Shown piece after piece: positions 34,883-46,722 of a stretch of DNA of 64,000 nt (position 1 is the first letter of the stretch; the number at the start of each line of letters is the position of its first letter). The notes under the pieces are model-generated. The model was not told where the DNA came from, made no database searches, and was given only the letters and a program-made list of their open reading frames with translations. Origin of the DNA: Zonotrichia leucophrys gambelii (lineage: Eukaryota; Chordata; Aves; Passeriformes; Passerellidae); assembly GCF_028769735.1 (NCBI RefSeq), contig NC_088178.1, positions 6,824,001-6,888,000 on the forward strand. Reading direction: 5' to 3'. Position numbers and translations under genes: made by a program.

Positions 34883-35554
34883 TAATATATAATTATGTAT
34901 ATTATTAAATACATGTTGTAATATATGCAGATATCTACAAAAGTGCAAGGGTCCCAGCACAGCAAAGCAGGACTGATGACTGATGTTAGTGTCTCAGAAG
35001 GCCCAGTTTAAACTGATCCACAGCACTGTGGGATGTCTACGGTGTCTGCATGAGGCACAGAAATCATGAGTCACCTCCTCTCATCTTACTGATCCCTGGT
35101 TCCTAAACTCAAAGTATAAATTGACACATTAAAGGGAAAATTGGGGTTTCAGTCTGCCTTCCAGTTTGGACACACACAGAGTCCCCACTGTTCTGGGGAC
35201 AGCAGTGGCACTGCAGCAGTGCCTGTCCTCACCTACCTGCAGCAAGAAACTTGGTTTGACTCAAGCTACTGCAAACTGATCCCAAAAAGGGAATCCTGTC
35301 CCGCATGTCAGGGCAGCCAGGCAAAGGATTCCCACTTTGGATCAGTTTAAAAACACTGACATTCTGCTTGGACAAAGACACAGGGCCATGTGGGAATGTG
35401 AGTTTCACAGATACTCACTGTATGTCCTACCACTGAATTCCCTGTGTCCATTAAATACTGTAAGCCTCTAAATAAAATTGAACAGTAGCAAATAATCACA
35501 TTGTAAATAATCACAAGAATTGGTGCTCCAAAAGTTATCATTTCTACATGAAAT

Positions 35555-35632
35555 CCTTTTTAGAGGTCCTCAGCCAGCCAAAAATGTCACAGGTAAATTA
35601 AAATGTGTGGTTATACTATATCCCACTGCAGA
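35555..35632 (+). repeat. Dispersed repeat, copy 1
   Basis: CCTTTTTAGAGGTCCTC is followed by CACAGGTAAATTAAAATGTG and ATACTATATCCCACTGCAG. The same sequence, with a few changes, recurs 1.4 kb downstream at 36951-37032. The family was not recognised. Confidence 0.7.
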
Positions 35633-36950
35633 AAGCCAGCTCAAGGCTTGGTAGCAATAGTTGTGTCTGATAAAAGTGTTGAACTACTGATTGATTTATG
35701 GACATCCAATATTTAGGATTTCTCCAAAGTGCTTATGGGAAGACCTCCCCTTTAGGAGGATTATCCCTCTCTAAAAATTGACCTATCTCCTCAGGCTGAG
35801 TTCCTGATCCTTGTTCCTCTCTACTGTCCTCCAGAGGTTGAGCAGATTTATTTTGATTATGGGTAATACCTTTACTTGCTTTTAAAATTATGGCCATTAT
35901 TCTTATCCCCTAAAGACAGTTAATTATAAAAAAGCCATTCATGGCAGCATCATTTTGCATGATGTCAGTGATTACCTCTGCTCTTACTCAGGACAACATC
36001 TTGTGCAAACCTGTGCCCCACAATTAGTAAGACAGTACTCCCAGTCAAAAAAAAAGGGAGGCAGCAATTGTTTTAATCACATCCTTCAGTGAATTTAAGC
36101 CCTGACATGTACACCTGCTTGTGCTAAATACCTCTGGTTATTGTCTCTCTCAATTTAAATATGAATGTCTATTACTCTAACCCACCACAAAGCTCTGAGT
36201 AGAACATGTAGCAACTAAGTTTCTTGCTCGTGTTGTGACCTGTAATGATCGCCATTCTTTCCACCGGTCTGGTTTAATGTTTCTTTGATGAATATTTTCC
36301 CCTCTGCTCAGCAGTTGAGTTGCCCTGGCCCAGTGGGTGCACGTGGTCTGCACACTGCCTGTCCTCCATGGAGAGGCAAGGACAGGGACAAAGGAGCACA
36401 CAGCAGGGTTGTTCCACAAGAAAAGCTATTCCCCCGTGCTGCAGCCTCCCCATCAAGCAGCCTCTGACAGAAAGGAGCAGGAAAGGCTTCACAGAGCAGC
36501 TCCCTCCCCTGCAGAGAGGGCAGGGATAAAGAAAAAGCAGCAGCAGAGCTATTCTTGCACTGAGGGGACTTAAAGCCTATTCCTCTCAGCTGGACCTTGT
36601 AAATGGAAGTTCTGGAGAAGACGAGGGACAGCTGATGTCTTCTCCACTAAACCCACCTGCCTGACCTTTACATATCGATGTAATGGATGCTAGCAGGAAG
36701 GAAACAGGAATTCTGCACTTGATATTGCAAGCCCCTGTCTGGAAAATCCCTGTGCCTGGAATAGCTGGCAGAGCTCCAGGGCAGCCCAGCACACCATCCC
36801 CTTCTGCTCAAAGAACTCCAGTGGACTCAGCCAATACTGTTTGATTCAAACTCCTCCCCAGATCTCACCCCATAAGGTTTCAAAGTCTCACAGCCCCAGG
36901 GTCTGTTTGGGCTGGCAAACAGACTAACCAGCCATGACAACTACCTAGAG

Positions 36951-37032
36951 CCCTTTTTAGAGCTCCCCAACAAAAAAAAAAAAAAAATCCCAGGTAAATT
37001 AAAATGTATGGGTATTCTATATGCCACTGCAG
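36951..37032 (+). repeat. Dispersed repeat, copy 2
   Basis: CCCTTTTTAGAGCTCCCC is followed by an A run, CCCAGGTAAATTAAAATGTA and ATTCTATATGCCACTGCAG. It matches copy 1 (35555-35632) over nearly its whole length in the same orientation, with an expanded A run in the middle. Confidence 0.7.
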
Positions 37033-37597
37033 GTACTGCTGGAGACCTGCAAATTTAATCTGGTGAAATGTGCTGTGATTAAACTGTGCCAGATTCCTTG
37101 TTCTGTCAAGTTAACAACAGGCCTTTCTATCCCTGGCTTTATTGCAGGAATTCAGAGCTCTGCTTTCAAAGGAAATAGCTTTAGGCTGCATCACATGTTC
37201 TACCTCCATATGGGGAATAGATATAAAACTCTTTTTTTCAACATATCCAGGAAAACTGAGTTGCTGTCAAGGCTGACATAACAGTCTGCTTTATCTCCTC
37301 AGACTAAAATAGCCTTTTCCTCACAGAATGCTAACACAGTTCTGTTTCTATATAAACGCCTATGGATTTATTGCAAATCTACTGATCAAACTAGCACTAC
37401 AGTAACTTATGCAGACTACTTGGGGATTTTTTCCTCTTTAGAAAATTTGAATGTACTAGTATTTTTTCCTTTTAAACCTTTTAGTAAGTTGCTTTAGGAA
37501 GACAACTTTATTTCAGTGCATTTCCTAATTTGACAAGCACCTCAGAAAGCAGACTTGAACCAAACAGTGCTAACTCCTGTCTTTGGGCTGCCTCTGT

Positions 37598-37663
37598 CAG
37601 CTTGGAAGGGACCTTGAAGGTAATCTCATTCCACCCCTTTTATCACACCTTCCACTAGAGCAG
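37598..37663 (-). repeat. CR1 LINE 3'-end fragment, short
   Basis: GCTTGGAAGGGACCTTGAAG, then GTAATCTCATTCCACCCC and CACACCTTCCACTAGAGCAG in minus orientation. The central CATGGGCAGGG is missing. Confidence 0.75.
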
Positions 37664-39459
37664 GTGAAATTAAATATATGCCTTAACTTATCAAATGTCC
37701 ATCTAACAGTGTTGTGGCCAGGTGAATTCCAGCTCTGGTGGCAGTGGTAATGTCTGACCCTGCCTACTCAGATCTGACCTGGTGGGAGGCTGCATTCCAC
37801 TGCCAGTCACATGCACCCTGCCAGCTCCCAAACACCTTCCTGTCCTTTATGGCTTTGCCTGAAGCAGTAGGAATTCTTCCTTTTAGACACACATTCTGTA
37901 AACTGTTCGTAGCTGATGGTATGCCAATCCCCCTTCTCCTCACCTATTTCCAGTTCTCCAAACAAACATTTATGCAAATCTTTTTTTAGTAGCCTGCAAA
38001 GGACCTTAGAGGTGTATTCCAGCCTAAATAAGTATATGAAAAAAAGAAAGCAAAATTTATTATTTAGGTAAGCATTCAGCAGTTTTTCTTATACTTCTGA
38101 ACTTTTTTCTCTCTGCTGTAGTTACTGGCAGGTTCTAAGTACTTGTGGATTCAAGTTCAAGACCTGATGTAATTCTGACAACAACAGACCACACCTTTTT
38201 AAGGCTTCTAAGAAAGGTGTGGTCCAGACAGGTTCTAAGTTGTGGTAACTATTTGTGTGTCTTGTGCTTGGAGGAATGAGTAAAGGGGTGAAAGGCAGCT
38301 GCATTGGAAAGTGCTATTATATAATGCACCCAGCTTGAGCTCCAATTATCCAGTAATGCAGTTTGGTTTTTTTTTGTTTCTTAAAGCTCCTCTTTTTTTC
38401 TGCTGTTAAATCAACATGGGCTTTAAATGTGAGAATTTTCCTTTAACACTTTTCAGCAACTGGTTTCCATTTCCTGGTAATTAGTAACTGCTGCCCTAGA
38501 TATGCCAGAGCTATAGAACAAAGCAGACAAAATCCTTGGATGAAGCCAGAGGGGAGGGGGGATTGGGTCTTGTATTCTAACTCAGCAGCTTGTTTATGCT
38601 GCTCCCTTCTTTGCTGTTTCTAAGGGGGATTTAGGGCTCTTTTTTTTTTTTTTAAGCCTTGATTTTCCCTAAATGCAGACAGTCATGCAATGATATTTAC
38701 AAGAGCTATGCTGGCCATCAGCTCTCCATGTTCACAGCAGGTGAGAGCCTGCACAGAAAGCCTGAAGAGCCAGACATCTGAAGCAGATGGAAATCCAGGG
38801 GGAGGTGGGGTGGGAGGGGTCAGATCTGATACAGTGACACTTGCATCCTCCTTTATTACTCTCACACTGACTGCCTAGAAATCCTTCTTAAATGGGATAA
38901 TTATACTGTTCTTCAGCTCTGGTGTTTTCATTTAAATGCTCCTATGTGTTGCTCACCTTAATTTACTGAGATGTTACTGCTTTTTTAAGAAGGCAAATTA
39001 AAAAGCTGTCACAGAAACTGAAGCTGAGGCACCCAGGAAAGTTCAAGATATTCCCTTCCCTGGGAAACATGAAACAGAACAAAAATGAAGAACAGATCTT
39101 GCAGCACAGTTGGTATTTCCCATTATTATTATTTGCACTCTCTGCATGTTGGGTATTGGAAGGGAAAATAAACAGCTCTGAAACATCTCTTCGTTGTTCC
39201 TGAACAGTCTAGCTGGTCCCATTAGTCAGCCAGACACTCCAACTATTTTCACCTCCTTGCTTTGTTTACCCATGATAGCATGAGTGAATACATTTCTCCC
39301 TTACCATGCAAGTAGGTGTTATAATTTATGCTTTGTTTTCTTAAATAACCTCCTACAACAGATTCCTTCCTCTTCAAAATATAATCTCCACTGCACTTCT
39401 ACTTTTCCACAGGCACCAGCTGAAGTCCCACTCATGTTGTCATTGCTGTAACCCCTGAA
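37664..39459. other. Unique intergenic sequence with a hairpin
   Basis: It holds the perfect 12-bp inverted repeat at 38187-38224 and short T runs (38366-38375, 38640-38654). No gene or interspersed repeat was recognised. Confidence 0.45.
38187..38224. repeat. Perfect 12-bp inverted repeat (hairpin)
   Basis: GACCACACCTTT (38187-38198) and AAAGGTGTGGTC (38213-38224) are exact reverse complements around a 14-base loop. The segment CAGGTTCTAAGT occurs on both sides, near 38129 and 38229, as a direct repeat about 100 bases apart. The hairpin is too short for a typical microRNA precursor. Confidence 0.75.
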
Positions 39460-39951
39460 GTCTGATCCCAACACAAGAAGGATGTAGACCCTTTGGAATG
39501 AGCCCAAAGGAGGCCACAAAGTTGATCCCAGGGCTGGAGCTCCTCTGCTCTGGAGCCAGGCTGGGACAGCTGGGGGAGTTCACCTGAAGAAGACTCCAGG
39601 AACCCCTGGAGCCCCTTCCAGAGTATAAAGGGCCTCCAGGAGAGATGGACAGGGACCTGGGACAAGGGATGGAGGGACAGGACACAGGGAATGGCTTCCC
39701 ACTGCCAGAGGGCAGATATAATGGGATACTGGGAAGGAATTGTTCCCTGTGAGGGTGGGCAGGCCCTGGCACAGGGTGCCCAGAGAAGCTGTGGCTGCCC
39801 CTGGATCCCTGGAAGTGTCACAGGCCAGGCTGGACAGGGCTTGGAGCAAGCTAGGATAGTGGGAGGTGCCCCTGCCCACGGCAGGGGATGGGACTGGATG
39901 GGCTGTAACGTCCCTTCCAACCCAAACCATCTAGTGATTTTATGATTCTGT
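39460..39951 (+). repeat. CR1 LINE, about 490 bp including end of ORF2
   Basis: Plus orientation, and the longest CR1 copy in the window. It includes the ORF2 C-terminal region (GGAATGAGCCCAAAGGAGGC, TCTGGAGCCAGGCTGGGACA, GGGAATGGCTTCCCACTGCC) and the full 3' UTR (GGAAGTGTCACAGGCCAGGC, CCCCTGCCCACGGCAGGGGA, CCAACCCAAACCATCTAGTG). It is 5'-truncated, as is usual for CR1, and not capable of movement. Confidence 0.95.
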
Positions 39952-42900
39952 AAGTGAGGCAGCCTGGCTAGAACTGGGCAGAATTTTCTCATGACTCACT
40001 GAGAGCTACCTGTCAGCCAAACCCTGTTGTAAGAAGCACATTGAGGGGCTGTGGGGAGACAGGAAGAGTTCAGTCTTCAAATGTCTTCATCCCTTTTCCT
40101 TTCTATTGAAACTTTCGGGAGAAGAAATCCTTGCCTGTCTGGAATAGAATAGAAATCACATCTATCTGCCAGCCCAAATTGTAGGTTTATAGCCCATTCC
40201 AAACCTGAGTCTGCACTGACAAGTTAGTAGATGAAAATAATAAAGTGCCACCCTTCAAACCAATGTTCTACTGAATACTACATAGAATTAAATCGTGTGG
40301 GCACGTCTGCCCACAACAACTTCAGGTTGTAGCACTAATGCTGAACTGTGATTCTACAAGTCAAAATTACAAAATTCTTCATGATACAGTACAAGAATTT
40401 CCAAACCAGCTAAAAATTATGGGCCTTTGTAGAAGAAAAAAATGTTACCTCAGAAAAAAATTACTTACTTGACAATTACTGCTGACTAAAGCAGAGTAAA
40501 TAGAGGAGGTTTAGTACACTGTACTCACTATTGGATACAGAATTCTCAATCAGGTCTGCTATTTCCCAAATACATGGATAATATTTACATTACAGATTAA
40601 CCTTGGAGTGAAAACATTACAAAACCTTGTAACTAGGTAAATATCTTTAAGCTAAATGTTCAAGTTAAATTTCAAACTCCTTTGTCCAGTTCATTATGTC
40701 CTACTGGGCAATGTTTTTCTGTTAAATACCTTTCTGAGTTGGTTTTGCTCTGGTTCATTATTCCTAAACAATCTCCTGAGGAAGTTCACAGGATAAGGAA
40801 TTAGCATGTCTTTCCAAATACAAATGCCTCTTAAACTGTGCTGTCATTAGAGTCACAAGGTCTCCCAGCCTTGTTAGTGTGCATGTGGTGAGAAACAAGA
40901 AAAATATTGTACTTATGAGTGTTGGAACTTAAAAACAGAAGCACAGCTGATCACAGGCTCTCTTAATTCAATTATCCCACACAGCCTGCCTAGAAAAGAC
41001 CTGCTCTGCCACAAGACATGCAGAGACCTCTGTCAGAAGCAGACAAAGTACTTCTAGTTCCCTTCATCTTTAGCTGGCATCACTTGACCTCCTCAAGAGG
41101 CCACTTAATATTCCTTGTGTATAAAATATGCTCAGGTTTACCCAGAGTTCCTCTCTTGTAATGTAACCTCCTCAACACATTCAAAGAATGAAAAAAAACG
41201 TTGCCATAATAAGGCAGAATCTTTTTTCTCTAACAGAAAGACTTAGCAAGTTTATATTGCTTCATCAATGTAAAATAGCCTGGACTCAACTAAAACTTTT
41301 GTAACCCAGCCTGTAGCAGATCTGTTTTATCAACATAAAATGCCATTAATAATTAGATCCCTCACTCCTCTGACCATGGAAACAAAATTATGCGTACCAT
41401 ATAACATCCTTCGTGCTTCAGAAATCTTTTAATCTCTGTGTTAGCTATCTTTTCATCACTGTCATCATAAAAATGGATATGGATTTGAAAATGGGTCATG
41501 CAAAATGAAAATATTCCAGAAATGATGCCCCAAGATATAATCAGAACCATTACATCTTTATATTTCACTGGGTTCAGTGGAGCTATAGTGACTTAAGTAA
41601 TTCTTTTCATAGTAGTCAGTGATCAGAAAATACTTCTGCACATTCAGTAACGCTTCATCATTCATTCTTTATACACTATAGTAGTTTATTTTTCAATTTA
41701 TACTCACGAGTTTGGTCTCAGGAGGTTCGTGGCAATTTCATATATTCATATAAGCTCTCAGTTTCATAAACGTAGGGTCATGAATAATTGTCATCACGCA
41801 AGAGGGATGTAAAGCCTACCAAGATTTTTTTTAAACTGAATAACCCTTATCTCACACCAGGGATTTCTTGGTTTTAAGTGTCTCCAATTAATTACTGCTG
41901 CCTCATAGATTCATAAGCTATCCAATATTTCCTGGAGAGACACAAAGACAGAATTCTTTCAGAGAAGCACATCCAGAAAATATCACTCTCTCACTAAAGA
42001 GAATGCTCCCAACTGACTGTGCTAACAGATAATGTTTCTTACATCTTCAACAGCTACAGTCTTGAAAATATTTACAACTTTTTTATCTTCCCCCTTTCTC
42101 ATGGTGCCATATGAAATCTCACTGGCATCATTAACTTTTTGAAATGCCCTGCATATCATTTGGAGCTGGACTATTCTCATGTGAAATCATTTTAATTGAA
42201 TTTGAGTAAGAAGCTCTTACTCCATCCACTAAATCTGGTTTGTTTTAGCTCCACCTTTCAAACTGCACAAATGCATGACATCTCTCAAAAATGTACAGTG
42301 TATATACTATGAGGCGATACCCAACTTAGTTAGTGCTACTGAAGTCTGATCAGTTCCCATAGAAATAAATTTAAAACATTGTGTTGACTTAGTGACAACT
42401 GATTTCACCCTAGAAGAGTGAGACTCTGCTTATATGAACACAGAGAATAAGGTATTTCTTTGACTGTTTAAAGAGAGAATGAAAATTCAGGAATCTCTTA
42501 TTAGAGAGAAGGAGAGAGATAAGGACATAATTCCAGTGAAGTCAGCAGAGATAAACTGATAGAACTGCTTTCAGATGAAATCTGATGAATGATGCGAAAC
42601 CAGAGTAGCTGTTACAGCCTCAGGTTAAAACCAAGACACAAAATAGAGATATTTCACAAGATAGAGACAGTGATGTGTTTATGAACATAATGACATATAT
42701 TCAGCTCAGCATTTTCATCTTTTTCCTTTCATACTTGCATTTATGATCTCATCTGGGTTTCCTGCCCTTGATTTCTCAGCAGCCATAACCTGCAGTACTC
42801 TGAGCTTAGGGACTCTGAGTTGCTCTAGATTGTTTCAGCACCTGTGGGACTGCAGCAGCACTGTCACCTGGACTTTTTAAGCTCTTACACTACACATACT

Positions 42901-43361
42901 ACATGTAGGGCTGAAGAGTTCCCTGAAAAACAAGCTTACCCACCTCAGTCAAGGTTCAGAGGTCTTCCTGTAGTACCTGATGTGCTTTGACTCTCTTGGA
43001 CCTTCCAGAGTGAAGGATAGCAGCTGAAAAAGCTGAATGAGTCTGTGTGTGACTGGGCTCTTTGGGGTTCCTGCAATGAGCTCTGAAACCCTTTCCGGAG
43101 GCTTCCATGGAGCAGGGACCAGGCTGAAGCTGTTACCACCTGGTGGGTGTGAAGTGAAGGGGCACTCACTGCTTCCCTCCTTATCTAAAACTTGCCAGCA
43201 TTCATCTCTAGTAGGACAATTCCTGTGTATCTGCACCAACCTTTGGATATAACCACTCATTACCAATGAAGTGCTAAAGTAGCAATTCTAAAAGCTTTAA
43301 ATTCTTTTATACTTAAAAAAGAGCTGTATACTCACACAGCATCTGGATTTTTGGAAAATCA
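39952..43361. other. Unique AT-rich intergenic sequence
   Basis: No exon, RNA gene or repeat was recognised. It includes a long stretch (about 40.1-42.7 kb) with few open frames. I cannot tell whether any part is conserved. Confidence 0.45.
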
Positions 43362-43519
43362 GTCATAGAGTGGTTTTTGTTGGAAGGTCATGTCATCCGA
43401 CCCCCTGCCATGGGCAGGGACAACTTCCACTATCCCAGGTTGCTCCAAGCCCTGTCCAACCGGGCCTTGGACATTTCCAGGGATCAAGGGGCACCCATAG
43501 CTTCTCTGGGCACCGTGTA
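43362..43519 (-). repeat. CR1 LINE 3'-end fragment
   Basis: Minus orientation: CATAGAGTGGTTTTTGTTGG, ACCCCCTGCCATGGGCAGGG, CCAAGCCCTGTCCAACCGGG, ending at TTCTCTGGGCACCG. Confidence 0.9.
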
Positions 43520-44317
43520 ATTCTCCTTACAGATGAGTAACCGCCACTACTTAAAATAAAGTAGCTGGGCCTCCAGCCACATTAAATGCTTTGTCTCTTT
43601 AATTGATCTGGTTTTGCAAGTGAAAAGGTGTATTGGATGTTAAAGCCCAGCTGCTTTTTGGTGGGACAGTTTCCATAACTGGGAAAGAGAGGAAAAAAAT
43701 ATTCCCATGCTCATTTCAACACTGAAGTTCTTCATTAAAACAAAAAATACATTAAGCATGGAATATAAATACTAATTTTAGAAGAAAGGGCAAATAAGGC
43801 ACTGTGAATAAAGACAGTGAGTAAGGAAATATAGCTGAGATGGATTTGATTAATACATTAGGAATGACAAAATAACCCAAGCAATGTTCAGTTTCCCAGC
43901 ATTAAGTAACCTTAATTACTTTATTCTTCTCTAATATGTGTTTGCCACAGGGCATCAATCTACCATGTTGAACAGTAAATTTATGTATTTCCTTATGTAA
44001 GTCTCAGTATCAGCAGCCTCTTTTAAAAAGCAAAGTTAAGGTCATGCAATGTTCTATATTTGCAGTCTACAGCCCACAGGAGCCAGATTCAGTCTCCCAC
44101 TGAATCCCCAACCACCAGCCTGAGCCTGGTTAATGTGAGATTTTTTACCCTGGGGAGTGTAATTGGTGTCTGGTCTGTCTGCCACTCACTGAAAGAGTGC
44201 ATTTACCACTTGCTCTAGGTGAGAAAGCGAGTAGCAAAACTATAACTCCATGTCCCTACCAGGTTTTACAGCTGTATGTATTTTTACATATGAACATTTA
44301 TCTGCATTTTCCAGGGG

Positions 44318-44590
44318 TAGGAAGTGATAAAATGAGGGACAATAATTTTAAACTGAATGAAGTAGATTGGATATTAGGAAGGAATTCTTCCCTCTGAGTT
44401 TGGTGAGACCCTGGCACAGGGTACCCAGAGAAGCTGTGGCTGCCCCTGGATCCCTGGAAGCGTCACAGGCCAGGCTGGACAGGGCTTGGAGCAAGCTAGG
44501 ATAGTGGGAGGTGCCCCTGCCCATGGCAGGGGTGGGACTGGATGATCTTCAAGGTCCCTTCCCACCCAAACCATTCTGGGATTCTGTGAC
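44318..44590 (+). repeat. CR1 LINE 3' end
   Basis: Plus orientation with a well-kept tail: GGAAGGAATTCTTCCCTCTG, ACCCAGAGAAGCTGTGGCTG, CAAGGTCCCTTCCCACCC, and AACCATTCTGGGATTCTGTG. Its interior (GCAAGCTAGGATAGTGGGAG, GTGCCCCTGCCCA) closely matches the copy at 39460, so both belong to one young subfamily. Confidence 0.95.
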
Positions 44591-44990
44591 ATTGACAGGA
44601 GGTTGTGGAGAGCAGCAGTGATGAGGGAAGATTTCTGCTGCCCAACCTCAGCCAAACCTTGTTATCATTATATTTCAAGAATTCTATTATCATTACATTG
44701 CAAGGGTTCCATATTGCTAGAGTTTCATACCTCCCCAATGTTTCTCATAGGCAGCTCCTCCAGGCACTACCTCTTCCTTATCCTCACAGCAGCCAACTGA
44801 GTCCAGCTCCTCTCAACCAGCCAATCCACTCTTTTATAACACTCTTCTTATTGGCTACAGCTGTGGCCTGTTAACATCAGGCCTGTTCCCAATCTCTAAT
44901 AATTGGCTCAGCTGCAACTCCTTAATGGGGTAAGATTACTTTCTAAACTATCTATATTTTCTTATATTGTACTCCCCTAGAAAACCTGTA
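44591..44990. mobile_element. Possible LTR-like block abutting a CR1 tail
   Basis: Directly after the CR1 tail comes about 400 bases that I associate with LTRs of passerine endogenous retroviruses. It includes CAGCCAATCCACTCTTTTAT (a TATA-like region), TATTGGCTACAGCTGTGGCC and TAATAATTGGCTCAGCTGCA. I could not find TG...CA ends with a target duplication, so the limits, orientation and identity are unproven. Confidence 0.3.
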
Positions 44991-46074
44991 TCAAGAGCAA
45001 AGTGCTCTGAATTCCCCCTCTTGCCTATGCCTGGCAATGATTTTTGTCACGTGCAGAGGAGCCAAGGGCTGCACTGGTGCTCCCCAGCTGTGCTGTGCCT
45101 TTTCCCCCTTCCCAGGAGAAGGGGGGCCAGCCCAACACTGCTCTCAGGGCTTCTGCTGTGGCTCGTTAGACACAGCCTGCTGCCAAGTGGCCAAAGACCC
45201 CAAATGAACTGTGAAAGGATAAAGAGGGACAAAGGAAGAGTTAACATGAAACATCTGAAAGCACATTCCCCTATTTTCAAATTCTCCATATATTTCTCTC
45301 AATGTAAATTATCTGTAGAGAGAAAGAGATAATGGCTGTTTATAGAAGTGCCACTATTTGTTATCACTATGAAATAAGAGCAATTTCTGAAAAAAGTAAA
45401 ATTATCTAAATTATGAGAGAGGTAGCTAAACTTCACAGTGGTGACATTTCAAACTGTAAATATTGGAATGAAGCAAGCAAGTGAATAATCCCTTTCCATA
45501 AAGCATTGCTCATAATAGCTGACATTTTCCAGGCCTTATTTTAGCCCCTTGCTGTATGTCAAATACTACTGCCACATTAAAATATAAATTTCAACTTAGA
45601 AATGTTACGGAAATAACTCCTCACTAACCTGAGGAAAGATGTCACTGTCAAATCAAACCAAACGAATTCACTAGCATAAACCAGCTTGTCTTCTGGTATG
45701 AATGGACTGCAAAGAAATAAAATGACATTTGTAAAAAGACAAACAGAATTGGAGTAAGGGGCCAGAATACCTTTCTGGAGGAATCTGATGGATTATTATT
45801 TTACATTACATTTTCCCTGTGTTGTATTGAGCCCATCAACCATTGTGCATCCAGTTCTGGGCAGGGAACATCTGAGTTTTATTCATTTTAAATATTTACT
45901 CTGATGCAACCAAAAGCAGTTTTGCATTTCAAATGGATTCCTTGTATTTATCCCCTCATTAAACAACCTATTTTTCAGCTGGAGACAGGTTTCATATAGT
46001 GAAATGTTAATATTTAAAACTAACATCTTCTCATGTTGAGGATGCTACCTGCTGATTAAACAAGGTATTCAGCT
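44991..46074. other. Unique intergenic sequence
   Basis: No exon or repeat was recognised beyond a short stretch near 45530-45560 that faintly recalls the 3' part of MIR or L2. Confidence 0.4.
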
Positions 46075-46205
46075 CAGCTGGGCAAGTTACTTCACATCTC
46101 TGAGATGTCAGCACTCATGGGTTCAGATTGATAGCCTCTCCTCTGTGGAAAGATGGGGCAGGGTTTATTAGGGCTTTGTAAAGTTTAAATGAAGGATATT
46201 GATCC
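46075..46205 (+). repeat. MIR SINE relic
   Basis: The order GGGCAAGTTACTTCACATCT, CTGAGATGTCAG, GGAAAGATGGGGCAGGG, then GCTTTGTAAAGTTTAAATGA follows the MIR consensus (GGGCAAGTTACTTAACCTCT, CTCAGTTTCC, AAAATGGGGATAATA, GTTGTGAGGATTAAATGA). Diverged, but the order of several segments is kept. Confidence 0.55.
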
Positions 46206-46428
46206 TGATATGTGAGGAAGATCTTGCTCTTCCTCCCAATCCAGCATGAAATTTAGGTTTCACAGTCTGAGTCTGGGGTGGCTGGGCTGTGGCCTATTGA
46301 CCCACTGATAAGCAGCATGTAGGTGAGCATTTAAACATCAAAGCCCTGACTGGGGAGGGTGAGATGATCCAGGTTAAGCAGCTTCCATGAAGTTTAGCTT
46401 TGGGGCTGCACAACGCCCTTACATACGA

Positions 46429-46722
46429 GGCAGAGTAGCTCAGTTGGAGTTTGGCAGTCAAGGATGGCTCCCTCAGTCTGTTACCACGCTGAAGGTCAAG
46501 GTCCTGCTACTCTGATGCTTTTCGGGTTTAGGAGAATATTTTATTTTAGCATTTGTTCTCAGAAAGAATTTGCATAAGAGATTATGAGCATGGAAGTGTA
46601 CAAGAAATGTCTGGATGTGGCACTCAGTGCTCTGGACTGGGTGACATGGTGGGGGATCAGTCACAGATTGGACTCCATAACTTTGGAGGCCTTTCCCAAC
46701 CTGAATGATTCTGGGATTCTGT
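46429..46722 (+). mobile_element. Candidate tRNA-derived SINE with a CR1 3' tail
   Basis: The head (about 46429-46516) looks like a decayed tRNA. GGCAGAG would be the 5' acceptor strand, followed by an exact polymerase III A box TAGCTCAGTTGG (46436-46447), a B-box-like GGTCAAGGTCC (46494-46504, one deletion and one insertion from GGTTCAAGTCC), and CTCTG at the expected 3' acceptor position. After a linker, the tail (about 46600-46722) reads GTCTGGATGTGGCACTCAGT and then CCCAACCTGAATGATTCTGG, a CR1 3' end. A tRNA head with a CR1 tail is the arrangement reported for TguSINE1-type elements of songbirds. The head is decayed, and no target duplication was found. It could instead be a CR1 tail beside an unrelated tRNA-like stretch. 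Confidence 0.5.

Noticed and set aside
39432..39992. 186-codon minus-strand frame
   Set aside because: Antisense of the CR1 copy at 39460-39951.
46429..46516. Functional tRNA gene
   Set aside because: The A box is perfect, but the B box, anticodon arm and acceptor 3' strand are damaged and the sequence continues into a CR1 tail. It is treated as a SINE.
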